Source: Nisaea sediminum
Lineage (GTDB): Bacteria; Pseudomonadota; Alphaproteobacteria; Thalassobaculales; Thalassobaculaceae
NCBI RefSeq assembly: GCF_014904705.1
Contig: NZ_JACZCQ010000003.1
Span: 372,001 to 436,000 of the forward strand
DNA: 64,000 nucleotides
Reading direction: 5' to 3'
Of the stretch, positions 33,629 through 44,094 are shown piece by piece. The stretch's first letter is position 1. Each line of letters begins with the position of its first letter. Position numbers and translations under genes: made by a program. The notes beneath the pieces are model-generated. The model saw only the letters and a list, made by a program, of their open reading frames with translations. It did no database searches and was not told the DNA's origin.

Positions 33629-36184
33629 TTGACATCAAAGAGCCCGACGAAGTCTCGCCGCAGTGGCCAGACCGGGCAGCGAAGCGACGCCACTGAAATG
33701 ACCGCACTGGCCACCTTCCACAATGACCCCACTGAGCTGCTCAACGCACTCGAGCAGCTCGAAGTCGGGCTTTGCCATTACGACAGGAATGGCCGGCTGA
33801 CCTCGTGGAACCAGCAGTTCCTGAACCTCTATCCCGAGCTGGATGCAAACGCGATTTCCGGCAAGACGCTGGAGGAAATTCTCTGCTCCGAAGCGGTCCT
33901 CGCCCGCTGGGTGACGGACCCCGAGACGGAATGCGCGGAGAAATGGATTGAACGGCGCCTTTCACGGCATCGCGATCCCGGTGCTCCGGTTCTGATCCAC
34001 GACAGCCGCGACCGCTGGGTCGAGGTCACCGAATTCCGAACCTCCGGCGGCGGCCTGCTGAGTTTCCACCGCGACATCACAGAAGCGAAAGAGCATCGCA
34101 AGCACGCCGAGGACCAGACCCTGCTCCTGCGCGCCACGCTCGACAGCATGGACCAGGCGATCGCGGTGTTCGACATGCACATGACGCTGAGGGTCTGGAA
34201 CGCCCAGCTGATCGAACTGTTCGACTTCCCGGAACATCTGATGCGGGTCGGGACTCCTGTGTCCGAGCTGGTCGACTTCATGCTGTCGCGCGGAGATTTC
34301 GCCGAGCGCAACCGGGACGCCATTCTGAACGAGGTGATCGAATATCTTCGTCTCGAACGCTCGATGATAAGCAATCACAGGCTCGCATCGGGCCGCATCC
34401 TCGAATACACCTTCACGCCGATGATGAACGGCGACGTGATCCTGGCGGCGACCGACGTAACCCTTACCGAGACCGCTCGCCAGGGGCTCGCGGAAAGCGA
34501 GGAACGCTACGCCCTCTCCGCGGCCGGATCTAACGACGGACTTTGGGACTGGGACCTCAGGCGGGAACGGATCTATCTCTCTCCGCGCTGGCGCGAAATG
34601 CTCGGCCTTGCCCATGAGGACGTCACCGACAACCCGGCCGAATGGTTCAGCCGCATCCATCCCGACGACGTCGCCCGCGTAACCAAGCAGATAGACGCCC
34701 ATCTGTCCGGGACCCTGCCGCATTTCGAGTGCGAGTTTCGCGTCCGGCATGCCGACGGTACCTATCTCTGGATGCTGACCCGCGGCCTCGCGGTGCGTGG
34801 CGAGGACGGATCGGCGCACCGCTTCGCCGGGAGCCAGACCGACATCACCGGACGCAAACGGGCGGAACAGCAACTGGTGCACGACGCGCTGCACGACGCC
34901 CTGACCGGATTGCCCAACCGCACGCTTTTCCTCGACCTGGTGCGCAAGGCCCTGGCAAGACTACGGCGCGAGCCGGACACCCGCTTCGCCGTCGCCTTTC
35001 TCGATCTCGACCGTTTCAAGATCGTGAACGAAAGCCTGGGGCACGTGCATGGCGACGACCTCATCGTCGCAACCGCGCGGCGCTTCGAAAACGCACTCCG
35101 GGAAAGCGATACGGTCGCCCGGCTCGGCGGGGATGAATTCGCGATCCTGCTGGAGGAGATCGAGACGACGGAGGAGGCGACCCGGCTTTCCGAGAGCCTG
35201 CACCAGTCCCTCGCCTCTCCTTTCCGCCTCGGTGGCAAGGAGATCTTCGTGTCCGCGTCGCTCGGCGTGGCGCATTCGGATCAGGGTTACGAGCGCCCGG
35301 AGGATATTCTGCGGGATGCCGAACTGGCGATGTACCAGGCGAAGGAGCGCGGCAAGGCGCAAAGCATCGCATTCGAGAACGATATGCGTGTCTGGCCGGT
35401 GACGCCGCTCGATCTCGATTCCGATCTCCGGCGCGCGCTGGAACGCGACGAGATGCGCCTGCATTACCAGCCGATTATCGACATCCGCCGCGGCAAGCTC
35501 GCCGGTTTCGAGGCGCTGCTGCGCTGGTTCCATGCCGAGCGCGGGGAGATCTCACCGGTCGAATTCATCCCTGTCGCCGAAGAGACCGGCACCATTTTCG
35601 CGCTCAGCCAATGGGCCCTGCGCACCGCGGCACAGCAGATGGCCGAATGGAACGCAACCCGTCCATCCGGCGAGAGACTGGAGATCAGCGTTAATCTGTC
35701 GGGCCGCCAGTTCGCCCGGCCGGATGCCGTCTCCGGGATCATCGACTGCCTCGAGGGCGTCGGGCTGCCGGCCAGCCTGCTCAAGATCGAGATCACAGAG
35801 AGCACGCTGATGGCGGATGTCGACCGCTCGACGCAAATGCTCGACCGGCTGAAGGCCGCGGACATAAAGATCTGCGTCGACGATTTCGGGACCGGCTACT
35901 CGTCCCTCTCCTATCTGCACACTTTTCCGATCGACACGCTGAAGATCGACAAATCCTTCATTCAGGACATGACAAGCAACTACCAGAACCTCGAGATCGT
36001 CCGGACGATCACGATGCTGGGGCAGAATTTGCGGCTGGACGTCATCGCCGAAGGCGTCGAAACCCCGGAGCAGCTCGGACAGCTGCGCGCGCTTGACTGT
36101 CAGTATGCGCAGGGGTTCCTTTTCTCCAAACCCATGAGCGCGGCGGACGCGACCGCGTTTCTTGCGGAAGACAAGTCCTGGTAG
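33629..36184 (+). CDS. Triple-PAS GGDEF/EAL dual c-di-GMP signalling protein
   Basis: An 851-residue cytoplasmic protein with three PAS domains (about 35-145, 155-275 and 285-410), a GGDEF domain (about 415-575) and an EAL domain (about 590-845). Unlike the two other EAL proteins in this window, the cyclase motif is intact (ARLGGDEFAILLEE). EAL residues are also intact: FEALLRWFHAERG, the DDFGTGYSS loop and KIDKSFI. So it may make and break c-di-GMP depending on what the PAS domains sense. TTG 33629 has GGAG seven bases upstream; ATG 33698 is an alternative. No membrane helix is present. Confidence 0.92.
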   Translation: MTSKSPTKSRRSGQTGQRSDATEMTALATFHNDPTELLNALEQLEVGLCHYDRNGRLTSWNQQFLNLYPELDANAISGKTLEEILCSEAVLARWVTDPETECAEKWIERRLSRHRDPGAPVLIHDSRDRWVEVTEFRTSGGGLLSFHRDITEAKEHRKHAEDQTLLLRATLDSMDQAIAVFDMHMTLRVWNAQLIELFDFPEHLMRVGTPVSELVDFMLSRGDFAERNRDAILNEVIEYLRLERSMISNHRLASGRILEYTFTPMMNGDVILAATDVTLTETARQGLAESEERYALSAAGSNDGLWDWDLRRERIYLSPRWREMLGLAHEDVTDNPAEWFSRIHPDDVARVTKQIDAHLSGTLPHFECEFRVRHADGTYLWMLTRGLAVRGEDGSAHRFAGSQTDITGRKRAEQQLVHDALHDALTGLPNRTLFLDLVRKALARLRREPDTRFAVAFLDLDRFKIVNESLGHVHGDDLIVATARRFENALRESDTVARLGGDEFAILLEEIETTEEATRLSESLHQSLASPFRLGGKEIFVSASLGVAHSDQGYERPEDILRDAELAMYQAKERGKAQSIAFENDMRVWPVTPLDLDSDLRRALERDEMRLHYQPIIDIRRGKLAGFEALLRWFHAERGEISPVEFIPVAEETGTIFALSQWALRTAAQQMAEWNATRPSGERLEISVNLSGRQFARPDAVSGIIDCLEGVGLPASLLKIEITESTLMADVDRSTQMLDRLKAADIKICVDDFGTGYSSLSYLHTFPIDTLKIDKSFIQDMTSNYQNLEIVRTITMLGQNLRLDVIAEGVETPEQLGQLRALDCQYAQGFLFSKPMSAADATAFLAEDKSW

Positions 36185-36205
36185 GCTAGGTATCATCACC
36201 CCGTC

Positions 36206-37261
36206 ATGAAGCGATACGCGCATTATTTCCTCCAGTCCCGCCCCGCCACCGCCCGCGGGGGACACTGGGAAACCCTCGAACAGGCCCGTGCCTATTCCGT
36301 CCTGAAATCGGGTCTCCTGCGCGAGATCGCGAACGATCGCGGCGCGGAGATTCGCCTGGTCGGCGCCTATCACGACGATGCGACCGGCGAATGGCAATAC
36401 GCGCAGCTGTTCTACCTCGATCAGAGTTCGGTGGAGCTTCCCGGCGCCGATGACGACGACTATGACGCTGACGACCGGGACGAGGACAGGGGCGGGTTCG
36501 ACGACGACGCTGTAGACGGCTTCGGTACCGGATCGTCCCATGAAGACGCGATCCAGGAAACGCAATACGAGCCGGAACCCGGCAGTGGGCCTGCGGAGAC
36601 GGAGGCCGAAACCGAAACCGGGGATGCCGTGCCGTGGGCATCGCGCGGCCGCGACAGTTCCGAACCCGATCGGTACGACGAACTTCCGCCGGTATTTCAT
36701 AAGCCTGTGCCAAAGCGGCGTTCGCCCGTAAAGGGCATCATTCTGCTGATCCTGGTCCTGGTCCTGATCGGCGGCCTCGCCGCTTCGGTGCTGCTCTATC
36801 TGCAGCATCCGGCGATCCTGTCCCTCGCGGACAGAGCCGGGCTCGGCGACTATGCACGGATGTTCCCGCACGCCTCCGCCCCCGGGGAAACCGATATGGC
36901 GGCTCCAGCGAACGAGCCGGTCGTGATGCCGCTCACCACCGGCAACGTGGTGACCTTCCGGGGCATTGCCCCGGCGCTGGTCGGACGCTGGTCGCCGGAC
37001 AATTGCGCCGAGAACTACGTTGTCTTTACCGACGACGGTTATACCGTCACACGTGACGGCAAGACCTCGACGGAGACTGTCGAGGTCACGGAAACCCTGG
37101 AAGACGATTTCCAGTACTATCTGCGCAGAACTCCGTCGCTGGTCGAGCACCTTCAGAAGCTCGGACCAAACGATATCCAGATGGCCGGCTCGACGGGTAC
37201 CGGCGGGTTCATGCCGAGCGGCAATTCGATCCAGATCCTGAACCGCTGCCCGCGGCAGTGA
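36206..37261 (+). CDS. Unrecognised single-pass membrane protein with acidic linker
   Basis: A 351-residue protein in four parts: an N-terminal ~80-residue domain (HYFLQSRPATARGGHWETLE, with WQYAQLFYLD at its end), a long acidic, presumably disordered stretch (about 85-160, including DDDDYDADDRDED), a transmembrane helix near 178-202, and a C-terminal ~140-residue domain with RWSPDNCAENYVVFTDDGY and two Cys. The C-terminal domain probably faces the periplasm. I know no family for the whole protein. It follows the c-di-GMP protein by 21 bases in the same direction and could be its output partner, or independent. Confidence 0.6.
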   Translation: MKRYAHYFLQSRPATARGGHWETLEQARAYSVLKSGLLREIANDRGAEIRLVGAYHDDATGEWQYAQLFYLDQSSVELPGADDDDYDADDRDEDRGGFDDDAVDGFGTGSSHEDAIQETQYEPEPGSGPAETEAETETGDAVPWASRGRDSSEPDRYDELPPVFHKPVPKRRSPVKGIILLILVLVLIGGLAASVLLYLQHPAILSLADRAGLGDYARMFPHASAPGETDMAAPANEPVVMPLTTGNVVTFRGIAPALVGRWSPDNCAENYVVFTDDGYTVTRDGKTSTETVEVTETLEDDFQYYLRRTPSLVEHLQKLGPNDIQMAGSTGTGGFMPSGNSIQILNRCPRQ

Positions 37262-37265
37262 AGCG

Positions 37266-37985
37266 TCAGAAGAGTGAGCCCTGACGCGGCGCCGACATTT
37301 CCGTGGCAGGCTCCGCAGGTTCTTCCAGTTCTTCCACCGGCTGCAGCAGCGCGGCATCGTCGTTGCGGACATTTCCGACCCGGCTCGAGACCGGCGTGAA
37401 GACCAGATCCTCTCCGTCATAGGCTTTCAGCACGGAAACGCGCTCCGACACATCACCGTCGAGCCAAGCTGAGAACGCCGCCGCCTCGGCCAGCATCACA
37501 GGCATCCTGTGATGGATGTGGGCGATGCGCGAGTCCGCATCCGTGGTCAGAAGCGTGAAGGTCTCGACCGGCTCAGCGCCCTTGTTCCAGCACTCCCAGA
37601 GCCCGGCGAAGGCAAAGGGCCGGTTGCCCTCAAGCGAGACCCGGTAGGGCTGCTTCTCGCGGCCCAGCTTGCGCCATTCGTAGAACCCGTCCGCGGGCAC
37701 GAGACAGCGGCGCTTCTGGTAGGCGTCGCGGAAGGCGGGCTTTTCCGCGACGGTCTCCGAGCGGGCATTGATCAGCGAGGCTGCGCGGCTTTCGTCCGGC
37801 GCCCAGGACGGCACGAGCCCCCAGCGCAGCATGTCCATGTGGCGCACACCGTCGCGTTCCCGGATCACCGGGGCCGACTGCATCGGCGCCATGTTGTAGC
37901 GTGGCTCCAGATTGATCATGTCCGAGACCGCGAAGAGACGCCGCATCGCCTCCGGCGCCGTTGTGATGCTGTAGCGTCCGCACAT
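37266..37985 (-). CDS. SOS response-associated peptidase (SRAP family, YedK/HMCES-like)
   Basis: A 239-residue SRAP-domain protein. Cys2 (MCGRYSIT) is the residue that forms a thiazolidine link with abasic sites in single-stranded DNA, protecting them from cleavage. Other conserved marks are NARSETVAEKPAF, CLVPADGFYEWRK (Glu) and HHRMPVML (His). The C-terminal region is a little longer than in YedK and ends in an acidic, Pro-rich tail. It is convergent with the preceding membrane-protein gene and divergent from cysQ. I see no canonical SOS box in the short upstream region. Confidence 0.9.
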   Translation of the reverse strand: MCGRYSITTAPEAMRRLFAVSDMINLEPRYNMAPMQSAPVIRERDGVRHMDMLRWGLVPSWAPDESRAASLINARSETVAEKPAFRDAYQKRRCLVPADGFYEWRKLGREKQPYRVSLEGNRPFAFAGLWECWNKGAEPVETFTLLTTDADSRIAHIHHRMPVMLAEAAAFSAWLDGDVSERVSVLKAYDGEDLVFTPVSSRVGNVRNDDAALLQPVEELEEPAEPATEMSAPRQGSLF

Positions 37986-38084
37986 GCCTGTTCAAACCCG
38001 CCCGTTTCCAGTATTCAGGGGACCGCCCGTGCGCCGAGCCTACGACCCGGCGGCACTCGTCTTCAACACTCTCCCGGACCGGTC

Positions 38085-38858
<774 letters not shown>

Positions 38859-38867
38859 GGAGGGGCT

Positions 38868-39518
38868 CTAGCCGGCCGCCTTCAGCGCCGCCTTTGCGAG
38901 GGCGTTGATCTCCTGCGCCGCGACACTGCGCCTCGCCGCCTCCACCACGCCAAGCCCGTCGGCCATGCTGCTGGCAAGCGCGACCCGGTTGCCGATCGTG
39001 ACCTTGGCGAGCGGCACCTTCAGTTCGGCGATCGCGGCGCTCATCCGTTCGGTCAAATTGGCGCGCGGCGGTACCCGGTTCAGCACCAGCAGCACCGGCG
39101 TCTTTTCCGCTGCGGCGATTTCCAGCGTCGGCTTCGTTGCCCAGACATCCATCGGGCTCGGCTGCACCGGAAGCAGCGCGAGATGCGCATTGCGGATCGC
39201 GATCTTCGCCTCGGTCTCCGCATGCGGCGGGGAGTCGACGATGACGACGTCATACTCCTTCGCCTGCTTCTCGATCTCGGCCGCGGCGCGCCAACCGGTG
39301 ATCTGGATGATCTCGAGTGCCCCTTTGCCCTTGTAGGCAATTTCACCGTTCAGGGAATTGCGCATCGCGAACCAAGTGGCGAGGCTCATCTGCGGATCGA
39401 TATCGATCGCCGCGACCCGCTTGCCGGAATGGGCGAGCGCGACCGCGAGCTGGGCGGCGAGCGTCGTCTTGCCGGCCCCGCCCTTCTGCTGCGCGATGGT
39501 GATGATGGTTCCCGTCAC
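38868..39518 (-). CDS. ParA/MinD family ATPase without an adjacent ParB
   Basis: A 216-residue ParA-type P-loop ATPase. The deviant Walker A motif QQKGGAGKTTLAAQLA is near residues 10-20, switch I DIDPQMSLATW follows, and the Walker B-like strand YDVVIVDSPP includes the expected Asp. The protein is short and lacks an HTH, so it resembles orphan ParA proteins that position cargo such as chemosensory or storage complexes. GTG 39518 is chosen because GGGAG lies seven bases upstream; ATG 39539 is possible. It is not evidence of a plasmid origin because no parB or rep gene is adjacent. Confidence 0.85.
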   Translation of the reverse strand: MTGTIITIAQQKGGAGKTTLAAQLAVALAHSGKRVAAIDIDPQMSLATWFAMRNSLNGEIAYKGKGALEIIQITGWRAAAEIEKQAKEYDVVIVDSPPHAETEAKIAIRNAHLALLPVQPSPMDVWATKPTLEIAAAEKTPVLLVLNRVPPRANLTERMSAAIAELKVPLAKVTIGNRVALASSMADGLGVVEAARRSVAAQEINALAKAALKAAG

Positions 39519-39640
39519 GGCGGCACTCCCAGGCTGCATCACGACTGCGATTTCCCGTTCACGTTATCATCAATTTTGTGCGCCGCAACACGCGTCTGCT
39601 GCTTGACCTGCACCCAATCGACAGCCGATAAGCGGCAGCC

Positions 39641-40594
39641 ATGATCGAGACCCGGGTATTGAAACCGTCCGACGACGCCATCCGCGAGGCCGCTGACGCC
39701 CTCTCGCGGGGAGAGCTCGTCGCCTTTCCGACGGAGACCGTCTACGGCCTCGGCGGCGACGCGACCGACGACCGGGCCGTCGCGAGAATCTTCGAGGCAA
39801 AGGCGCGGCCGAGCTTCAATCCGCTGATCTCGCACCTCCCGGATCCGGAATCCGCCTTTGATCACGGAATGTTCGACGACCGCGCCCGCATGATTGCGGA
39901 GGCTTTCTGGCCGGGCCCGTTGACCCTCGTGGTCCCGCGCCGGGGCGATTGCCGGATCTCGCTGCTCGCCAGCGCCGGGCTCGACACGGTCGCGCTCCGC
40001 GTTCCGTCGCACCCGCTCGCATCCGCCCTCCTCGCCGCCGCCGGACGGCCCATTGCGGCGCCGAGCGCAAATCCCTCCGGACGCGTCAGCCCGACGACGG
40101 CGGAACACGTTCTGGCCGGTCTCGACGGCCGGGTTTCCATCATTCTCGATGGTGGACCGTGCTCCGTCGGCCTCGAATCGACCGTGCTCGACCTCTCCGA
40201 GGAGGCACCGACCATCCTCCGTCCGGGCGCCGTCACCGCGGACATGCTGGAACCACTGATCGGTGCGGTCGGAGTTGCCGGACACGGGGCGAAGATCGCC
40301 GCGCCGGGCATGCTGGAAAGTCACTATGCGCCCGGCCTGCCGGTCCGCCTCGACGCGACGGCGCCCGGACCCGGCGAACTCTTCCTCGGTTTCGGTACAG
40401 TCACCGGCCCGGAAGGCTCGGAGACCCTCAGCGCGCAAGGCGACCTGACGGAAGCCGCCGCAAACCTTTTTGCCCTGCTACGAAGCCTCGACAGACCGGG
40501 CGCCACCGGGATCGCCGTCGCGCCGATCCCCGAAACCGGTCTCGGCATCGCCATCAACAACCGCCTGCGGCGGGCTGCTGCACCGCGCGCATAG
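39641..40594 (+). CDS. tsaC: L-threonylcarbamoyladenylate synthase (Sua5/TsaC type)
   Basis: A 317-residue enzyme with a YrdC-like catalytic domain (about 10-205) and a C-terminal Sua5 domain. Marks include FPTETVYGLGGDA, KARPSFNPL, FWPGPLTLV, the nucleotide-binding APSANPSGRVSPTT and LRPGAVT. It makes threonylcarbamoyl-AMP from threonine, bicarbonate and ATP for the tRNA t6A37 modification, an essential step. The long form including the second domain is the Sua5 type. It is divergent from the ParA gene and followed by the FAD-linked oxidase gene 92 bases later. Confidence 0.93.
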   Translation: MIETRVLKPSDDAIREAADALSRGELVAFPTETVYGLGGDATDDRAVARIFEAKARPSFNPLISHLPDPESAFDHGMFDDRARMIAEAFWPGPLTLVVPRRGDCRISLLASAGLDTVALRVPSHPLASALLAAAGRPIAAPSANPSGRVSPTTAEHVLAGLDGRVSIILDGGPCSVGLESTVLDLSEEAPTILRPGAVTADMLEPLIGAVGVAGHGAKIAAPGMLESHYAPGLPVRLDATAPGPGELFLGFGTVTGPEGSETLSAQGDLTEAAANLFALLRSLDRPGATGIAVAPIPETGLGIAINNRLRRAAAPRA

Positions 40595-40686
40595 GTGCCT
40601 TCGCTCATGAGCGGGTTGCCGTTCCGTCTTCCCTCACTAATATTGCCGCCTCGTTCGCTGCTATTGCCGATCTGGAGACCCCGCCC

Positions 40687-42153
40687 ATGTCCGCCCCGCG
40701 CACAACGGCCCTTTCCGATGCGCCCTATGTTCCGAGCCCGGAGGAATCCGCTGCCATCGCGCGGATCAAGGAGCTGCTCGGCCCGAAAGGCTGGATCGAC
40801 AATCCGGCCGACATGGAAGGGAACCTGATCGAGGATCGCGGGATCTATCACGGTCGCGCACTGCTGGTCGCGAAACCGGCAACGACCGAGGAGGTCTCAG
40901 GCGTCCTGAAGCTCTGCCACGAGGCCGGCATCCCGGTCGTGCCGCAGGGTGGGAATACCAGTCTCTGCGGCGCATCGGTTCCGTTCGAGACGGGAAACGA
41001 GATCGTCCTCTCGCTCGCCCGGATGAACCGTATCCGCTCGATCGACCCGCTGAACTACACGATGACGGTCGAGGCCGGCTGCGTGCTGCAGACCCTGCAG
41101 GAAGAGGCGTCGAAGGCCGATCGCTATTTCCCGCTCAGCCTCGCCGCCGAGGGGAGTTGCATGATCGGCGGCAATCTCGGGACCAATGCCGGCGGCACCA
41201 ACGTGCTGCGCTACGGAAATGCGCGGGAGCTGACGCTCGGCATCGAGGTGGTTCTGCCGGACGGACGGATCTGGAACGGGCTCGGCAGCCTGCGCAAGGA
41301 CAATACCGGCTACGACCTGAAGGATCTCTTCATCGGCTCCGAGGGCACGCTCGGCGTGATCACCGCCGCCGTCCTGAAGCTCTTCCCGAAACCGCGCGAC
41401 ATCCGCACCGCCTTCTGCGCGGTCCGGGACATCGACGCGGCGCTGGAACTGCTGAAACGGGCACGGACCGAGAGCGGTGACAGCGTCGAGACCTTCGAGC
41501 TGATCCCGCGGCTGGTGATCGACCTCGTGCTGAAGCACATGCCGGACTGCGAGGACCCGCTCGAGACCCGTTACGACATGTACACGCTGATCGAGCTGGT
41601 GACGACACGGGACAATGACGACGGGATCGAAGAGCGCTTCGAAAGCATCCTCGGCCAGGCCATGGAAGACGGCCTGATCCTCGACGCGGCGCTGGCCCAG
41701 AACGAGCATCAGCGGCAGGAAATCTGGAAACTGCGCGAAAACGCCTCGGAATCCCAGAAGATCGAGGGCGCCTCGATCAAGCACGACGTCTCGGTTCCGG
41801 TGGCAAGCGTTCCCGCTTTCTACAAGGCCGCCGCAGAGGCGGTCTACAAGGTGAACCCGGACGCCCGCATCGTCGCCTTCGGCCACATGGGCGACGGCAA
41901 CCTGCACTACAACGTGCAGGAACCCGAAGGCGGCGACACCAAGGCCTTCCTCAAGAACTGGGACGCCTATAACCGCGCCGTCCACGACGTCGTGGTCTCC
42001 TTCGGCGGCTCGATCAGCGCCGAACACGGCATCGGGCGGCTGAAGCGCGAGGAACTTGCGCATTACAAGAATCCGGTCGCGCTCGACCTGATGCGGACGA
42101 TCAAATCCGCGATCGATCCGAAGGGGATCATGAACCCGGGCAAGGTGATCTGA
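40687..42153 (+). CDS. FAD-binding oxidase, GlcD/D-2-hydroxyacid dehydrogenase type
   Basis: A 488-residue flavoprotein with an N-terminal PCMH-type FAD domain (about 45-225, with VVPQGGNTSLCGASVP and the GGNLGTNAGGTNVLRYGN loop) and a C-terminal FAD-oxidase domain with the FGHMGDGNLHYNV and SAEHGIGRLKREEL metal/substrate motifs. These belong to the D-lactate, D-2-hydroxyglutarate and glycolate dehydrogenase group, passing electrons to ETF or quinones. The start ATG 40687 has GGAG eight bases before it; the longer frame back to 39949 overlaps tsaC and is rejected. The substrate is not resolved. Confidence 0.9.
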   Translation: MSAPRTTALSDAPYVPSPEESAAIARIKELLGPKGWIDNPADMEGNLIEDRGIYHGRALLVAKPATTEEVSGVLKLCHEAGIPVVPQGGNTSLCGASVPFETGNEIVLSLARMNRIRSIDPLNYTMTVEAGCVLQTLQEEASKADRYFPLSLAAEGSCMIGGNLGTNAGGTNVLRYGNARELTLGIEVVLPDGRIWNGLGSLRKDNTGYDLKDLFIGSEGTLGVITAAVLKLFPKPRDIRTAFCAVRDIDAALELLKRARTESGDSVETFELIPRLVIDLVLKHMPDCEDPLETRYDMYTLIELVTTRDNDDGIEERFESILGQAMEDGLILDAALAQNEHQRQEIWKLRENASESQKIEGASIKHDVSVPVASVPAFYKAAAEAVYKVNPDARIVAFGHMGDGNLHYNVQEPEGGDTKAFLKNWDAYNRAVHDVVVSFGGSISAEHGIGRLKREELAHYKNPVALDLMRTIKSAIDPKGIMNPGKVI

Positions 42154-42174
42154 GCGGCTGAGATCCGGCGACTA

Positions 42175-44094
42175 CTAGGACGCGCCCTCTTTCTCGTCCT
42201 CGCGAAGGTCGCCCTGTCGAAAATAATGGCTCGCCGACTGGTACCAGGCGATCGCGTCTGCGATCAGGTCGTCATCCGATTTTGACGGCCCGGCCCCCGC
42301 GGTGACCGGAAGACCTTCGGCGATCTCCGGCGGACGGTTGACGTCGAGAATGACCAAGCGCCCGTCGCTCAGATATCCAAGCTTCTGATAGGTGCTGATG
42401 AAGGCACGCTCGCGGCCTTCTTCCAGCGCGAAGATGTCATAGCCGAAAAAGCGGCTGGAATAGGACATCCCGAGCCATCCCATCAGGCTCGGTCCGACGT
42501 CGATCTGGCTCATCAGCCGGTCCATATGCGACGGCTCGATGACCTTGGGCGCGTACCAGATCATCGGGATGTGATAGCGATCGAGCGGCAGGTCGGTCTT
42601 GCCCGCCGCCTTCGACGTGTGATCGGCCGTGATGATGAACAGCGTATTGTCGAACCATGGCTTCGACGCGCTGCGGCGGATGAAGTCGCCGATCGCCCAG
42701 TCGGTATATTTGACAGCGCCCTCGCGCTTACCCTGCGGCAGGTCGATACGATCCTCCGGGAAGGTATAGGGACGGTGATTGGACGTCGTCATGACATGGG
42801 CGAAGAATCGCTGTCCCTCGGCATGCGCGCGGTCGAGCGTCGCAATGGTGAGGGAGAACAGATCCTCGTCGGCGATCCCCCAGATATTCTCCGCATGAGG
42901 CGTCAGCCCCGCCGCCTCAAGATCGGTCCGGTCGACGACCTTGTAGCCGTTGCTGCCGAAATAGGCGTTCATGTTGTCGAAGAAGCCGTAGCCGCCGTAG
43001 ATCCAGTAAGGCGTCCATCCGTTTTCCCCGAGTTCCTCGCCGAGATTCTCGAGGCTGTTGTTGTTCGGCCTGCGGACGATACTCTGGCCCGGCGTCGGCG
43101 GCGTGCCGATTGAGAGCGCCTCAAGCCCGCGGACGGTCCGGGTCCCGGTGGCGTAGAGGCGGGTGAACTCGAGTCCCGCCGCGGCCAGCCGGTCGAGTTC
43201 GGGCGTAAGGTTCTGCCCATTCCCGAAACGTCCGAGGAATTCCGCCGAGAGGCTTTCGACGGAAATCAGGACGACATTCAGATCCTTGCCCGCCACGCGC
43301 GCGCTCACCTCGCGCTCAATGCCCGATTTCTGCTTGAACGAGGCGTTCGGCTGCGCGACGAGGCGGCGGATGCGGCTGTCCGCCTCGGCAAGCGGAAGTG
43401 ACGGGTAATACTTGTCGTAGTCGAGTTGATTGTGACGATAGGCATGCCCGAGCGAATAAATGCCGTTGCTCGAAAGCTGCGCGACGAAAGCATTCGGAGC
43501 GGCGTCGGCCAGATCCGTATCCAGGAAGACGGCCCCGCCGCCGGCCGCGGCCGAGAGCGCCGCCACGATCCCGACACGCGCGCGCAAACCGGACCGGGTC
43601 GCCCGCGCCATCCGGGGCCAGCTGAACCAAGTCACGATCCCCGCCCCTCCGGCGATGATCGCGAACCACAGGGCCACGGGGTAGCTTTCGCGGATATTGC
43701 CGATCACCTCGTGGGTATAGATCAGGTAGTCGACCGCGATGAAATCGAACCGGCTCGCAAATTCCGCCCAGAAGGCGAATTCCGCGATCGCGGTCACGGC
43801 GAACAGACTGAGATAGAGACCGGCCCAGACCATGGCCCAGAGTGCTTCCCAGCGGGCAAGGCGACCGGATCTGGCAAGGTCCGGCATGATCGCTTCGTAA
43901 AGCGCCCAAGGCAGAAGCAACCAGGGCGCGACCGCCAGGTCGTAGATCGATCCGACCGAGATGATCCGTACCCACTGCCCGGCCTCGAAGGGCTGCCCGG
44001 AGAACAGTGCGAGGCCGATCCGCGTCGCCATTGACACAAGGAAGAAGGCTGCGCCGATCCAGATCAGGCGCCTCATACCTCTGGTCACGGTCAT
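42175..44094 (-). CDS. LTA synthase family / sulfatase-fold phosphotransferase
   Basis: A 639-residue inner-membrane protein with five predicted N-terminal transmembrane helices (to about residue 185) and a large periplasmic sulfatase-like domain. Features are NVVLISVESLSAEFLG (metal-binding Glu), TGTRTVRGLEAL (probable nucleophilic Thr), HVMTTSNHRPY and TADHTSKAAG. In gram-negatives this family transfers phosphoglycerol or phosphoethanolamine to periplasmic glucans or other glycans (OpgB type). It is convergent with the FAD oxidase, 21 bases apart. The acceptor here is unknown. Confidence 0.88.
   Translation of the reverse strand: MTVTRGMRRLIWIGAAFFLVSMATRIGLALFSGQPFEAGQWVRIISVGSIYDLAVAPWLLLPWALYEAIMPDLARSGRLARWEALWAMVWAGLYLSLFAVTAIAEFAFWAEFASRFDFIAVDYLIYTHEVIGNIRESYPVALWFAIIAGGAGIVTWFSWPRMARATRSGLRARVGIVAALSAAAGGGAVFLDTDLADAAPNAFVAQLSSNGIYSLGHAYRHNQLDYDKYYPSLPLAEADSRIRRLVAQPNASFKQKSGIEREVSARVAGKDLNVVLISVESLSAEFLGRFGNGQNLTPELDRLAAAGLEFTRLYATGTRTVRGLEALSIGTPPTPGQSIVRRPNNNSLENLGEELGENGWTPYWIYGGYGFFDNMNAYFGSNGYKVVDRTDLEAAGLTPHAENIWGIADEDLFSLTIATLDRAHAEGQRFFAHVMTTSNHRPYTFPEDRIDLPQGKREGAVKYTDWAIGDFIRRSASKPWFDNTLFIITADHTSKAAGKTDLPLDRYHIPMIWYAPKVIEPSHMDRLMSQIDVGPSLMGWLGMSYSSRFFGYDIFALEEGRERAFISTYQKLGYLSDGRLVILDVNRPPEIAEGLPVTAGAGPSKSDDDLIADAIAWYQSASHYFRQGDLREDEKEGAS

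Noticed and set aside
37986-38084. SOS box controlling the SRAP peptidase gene
   Set aside because: No GTTC-N7-GTTC or GAAC-N7-GTTC pattern could be found in the short upstream region.
38868-39518. ParA gene as a sign of an integrated plasmid
   Set aside because: No parB, rep or transfer gene adjoins it, and the flanking genes are chromosomal housekeeping genes.
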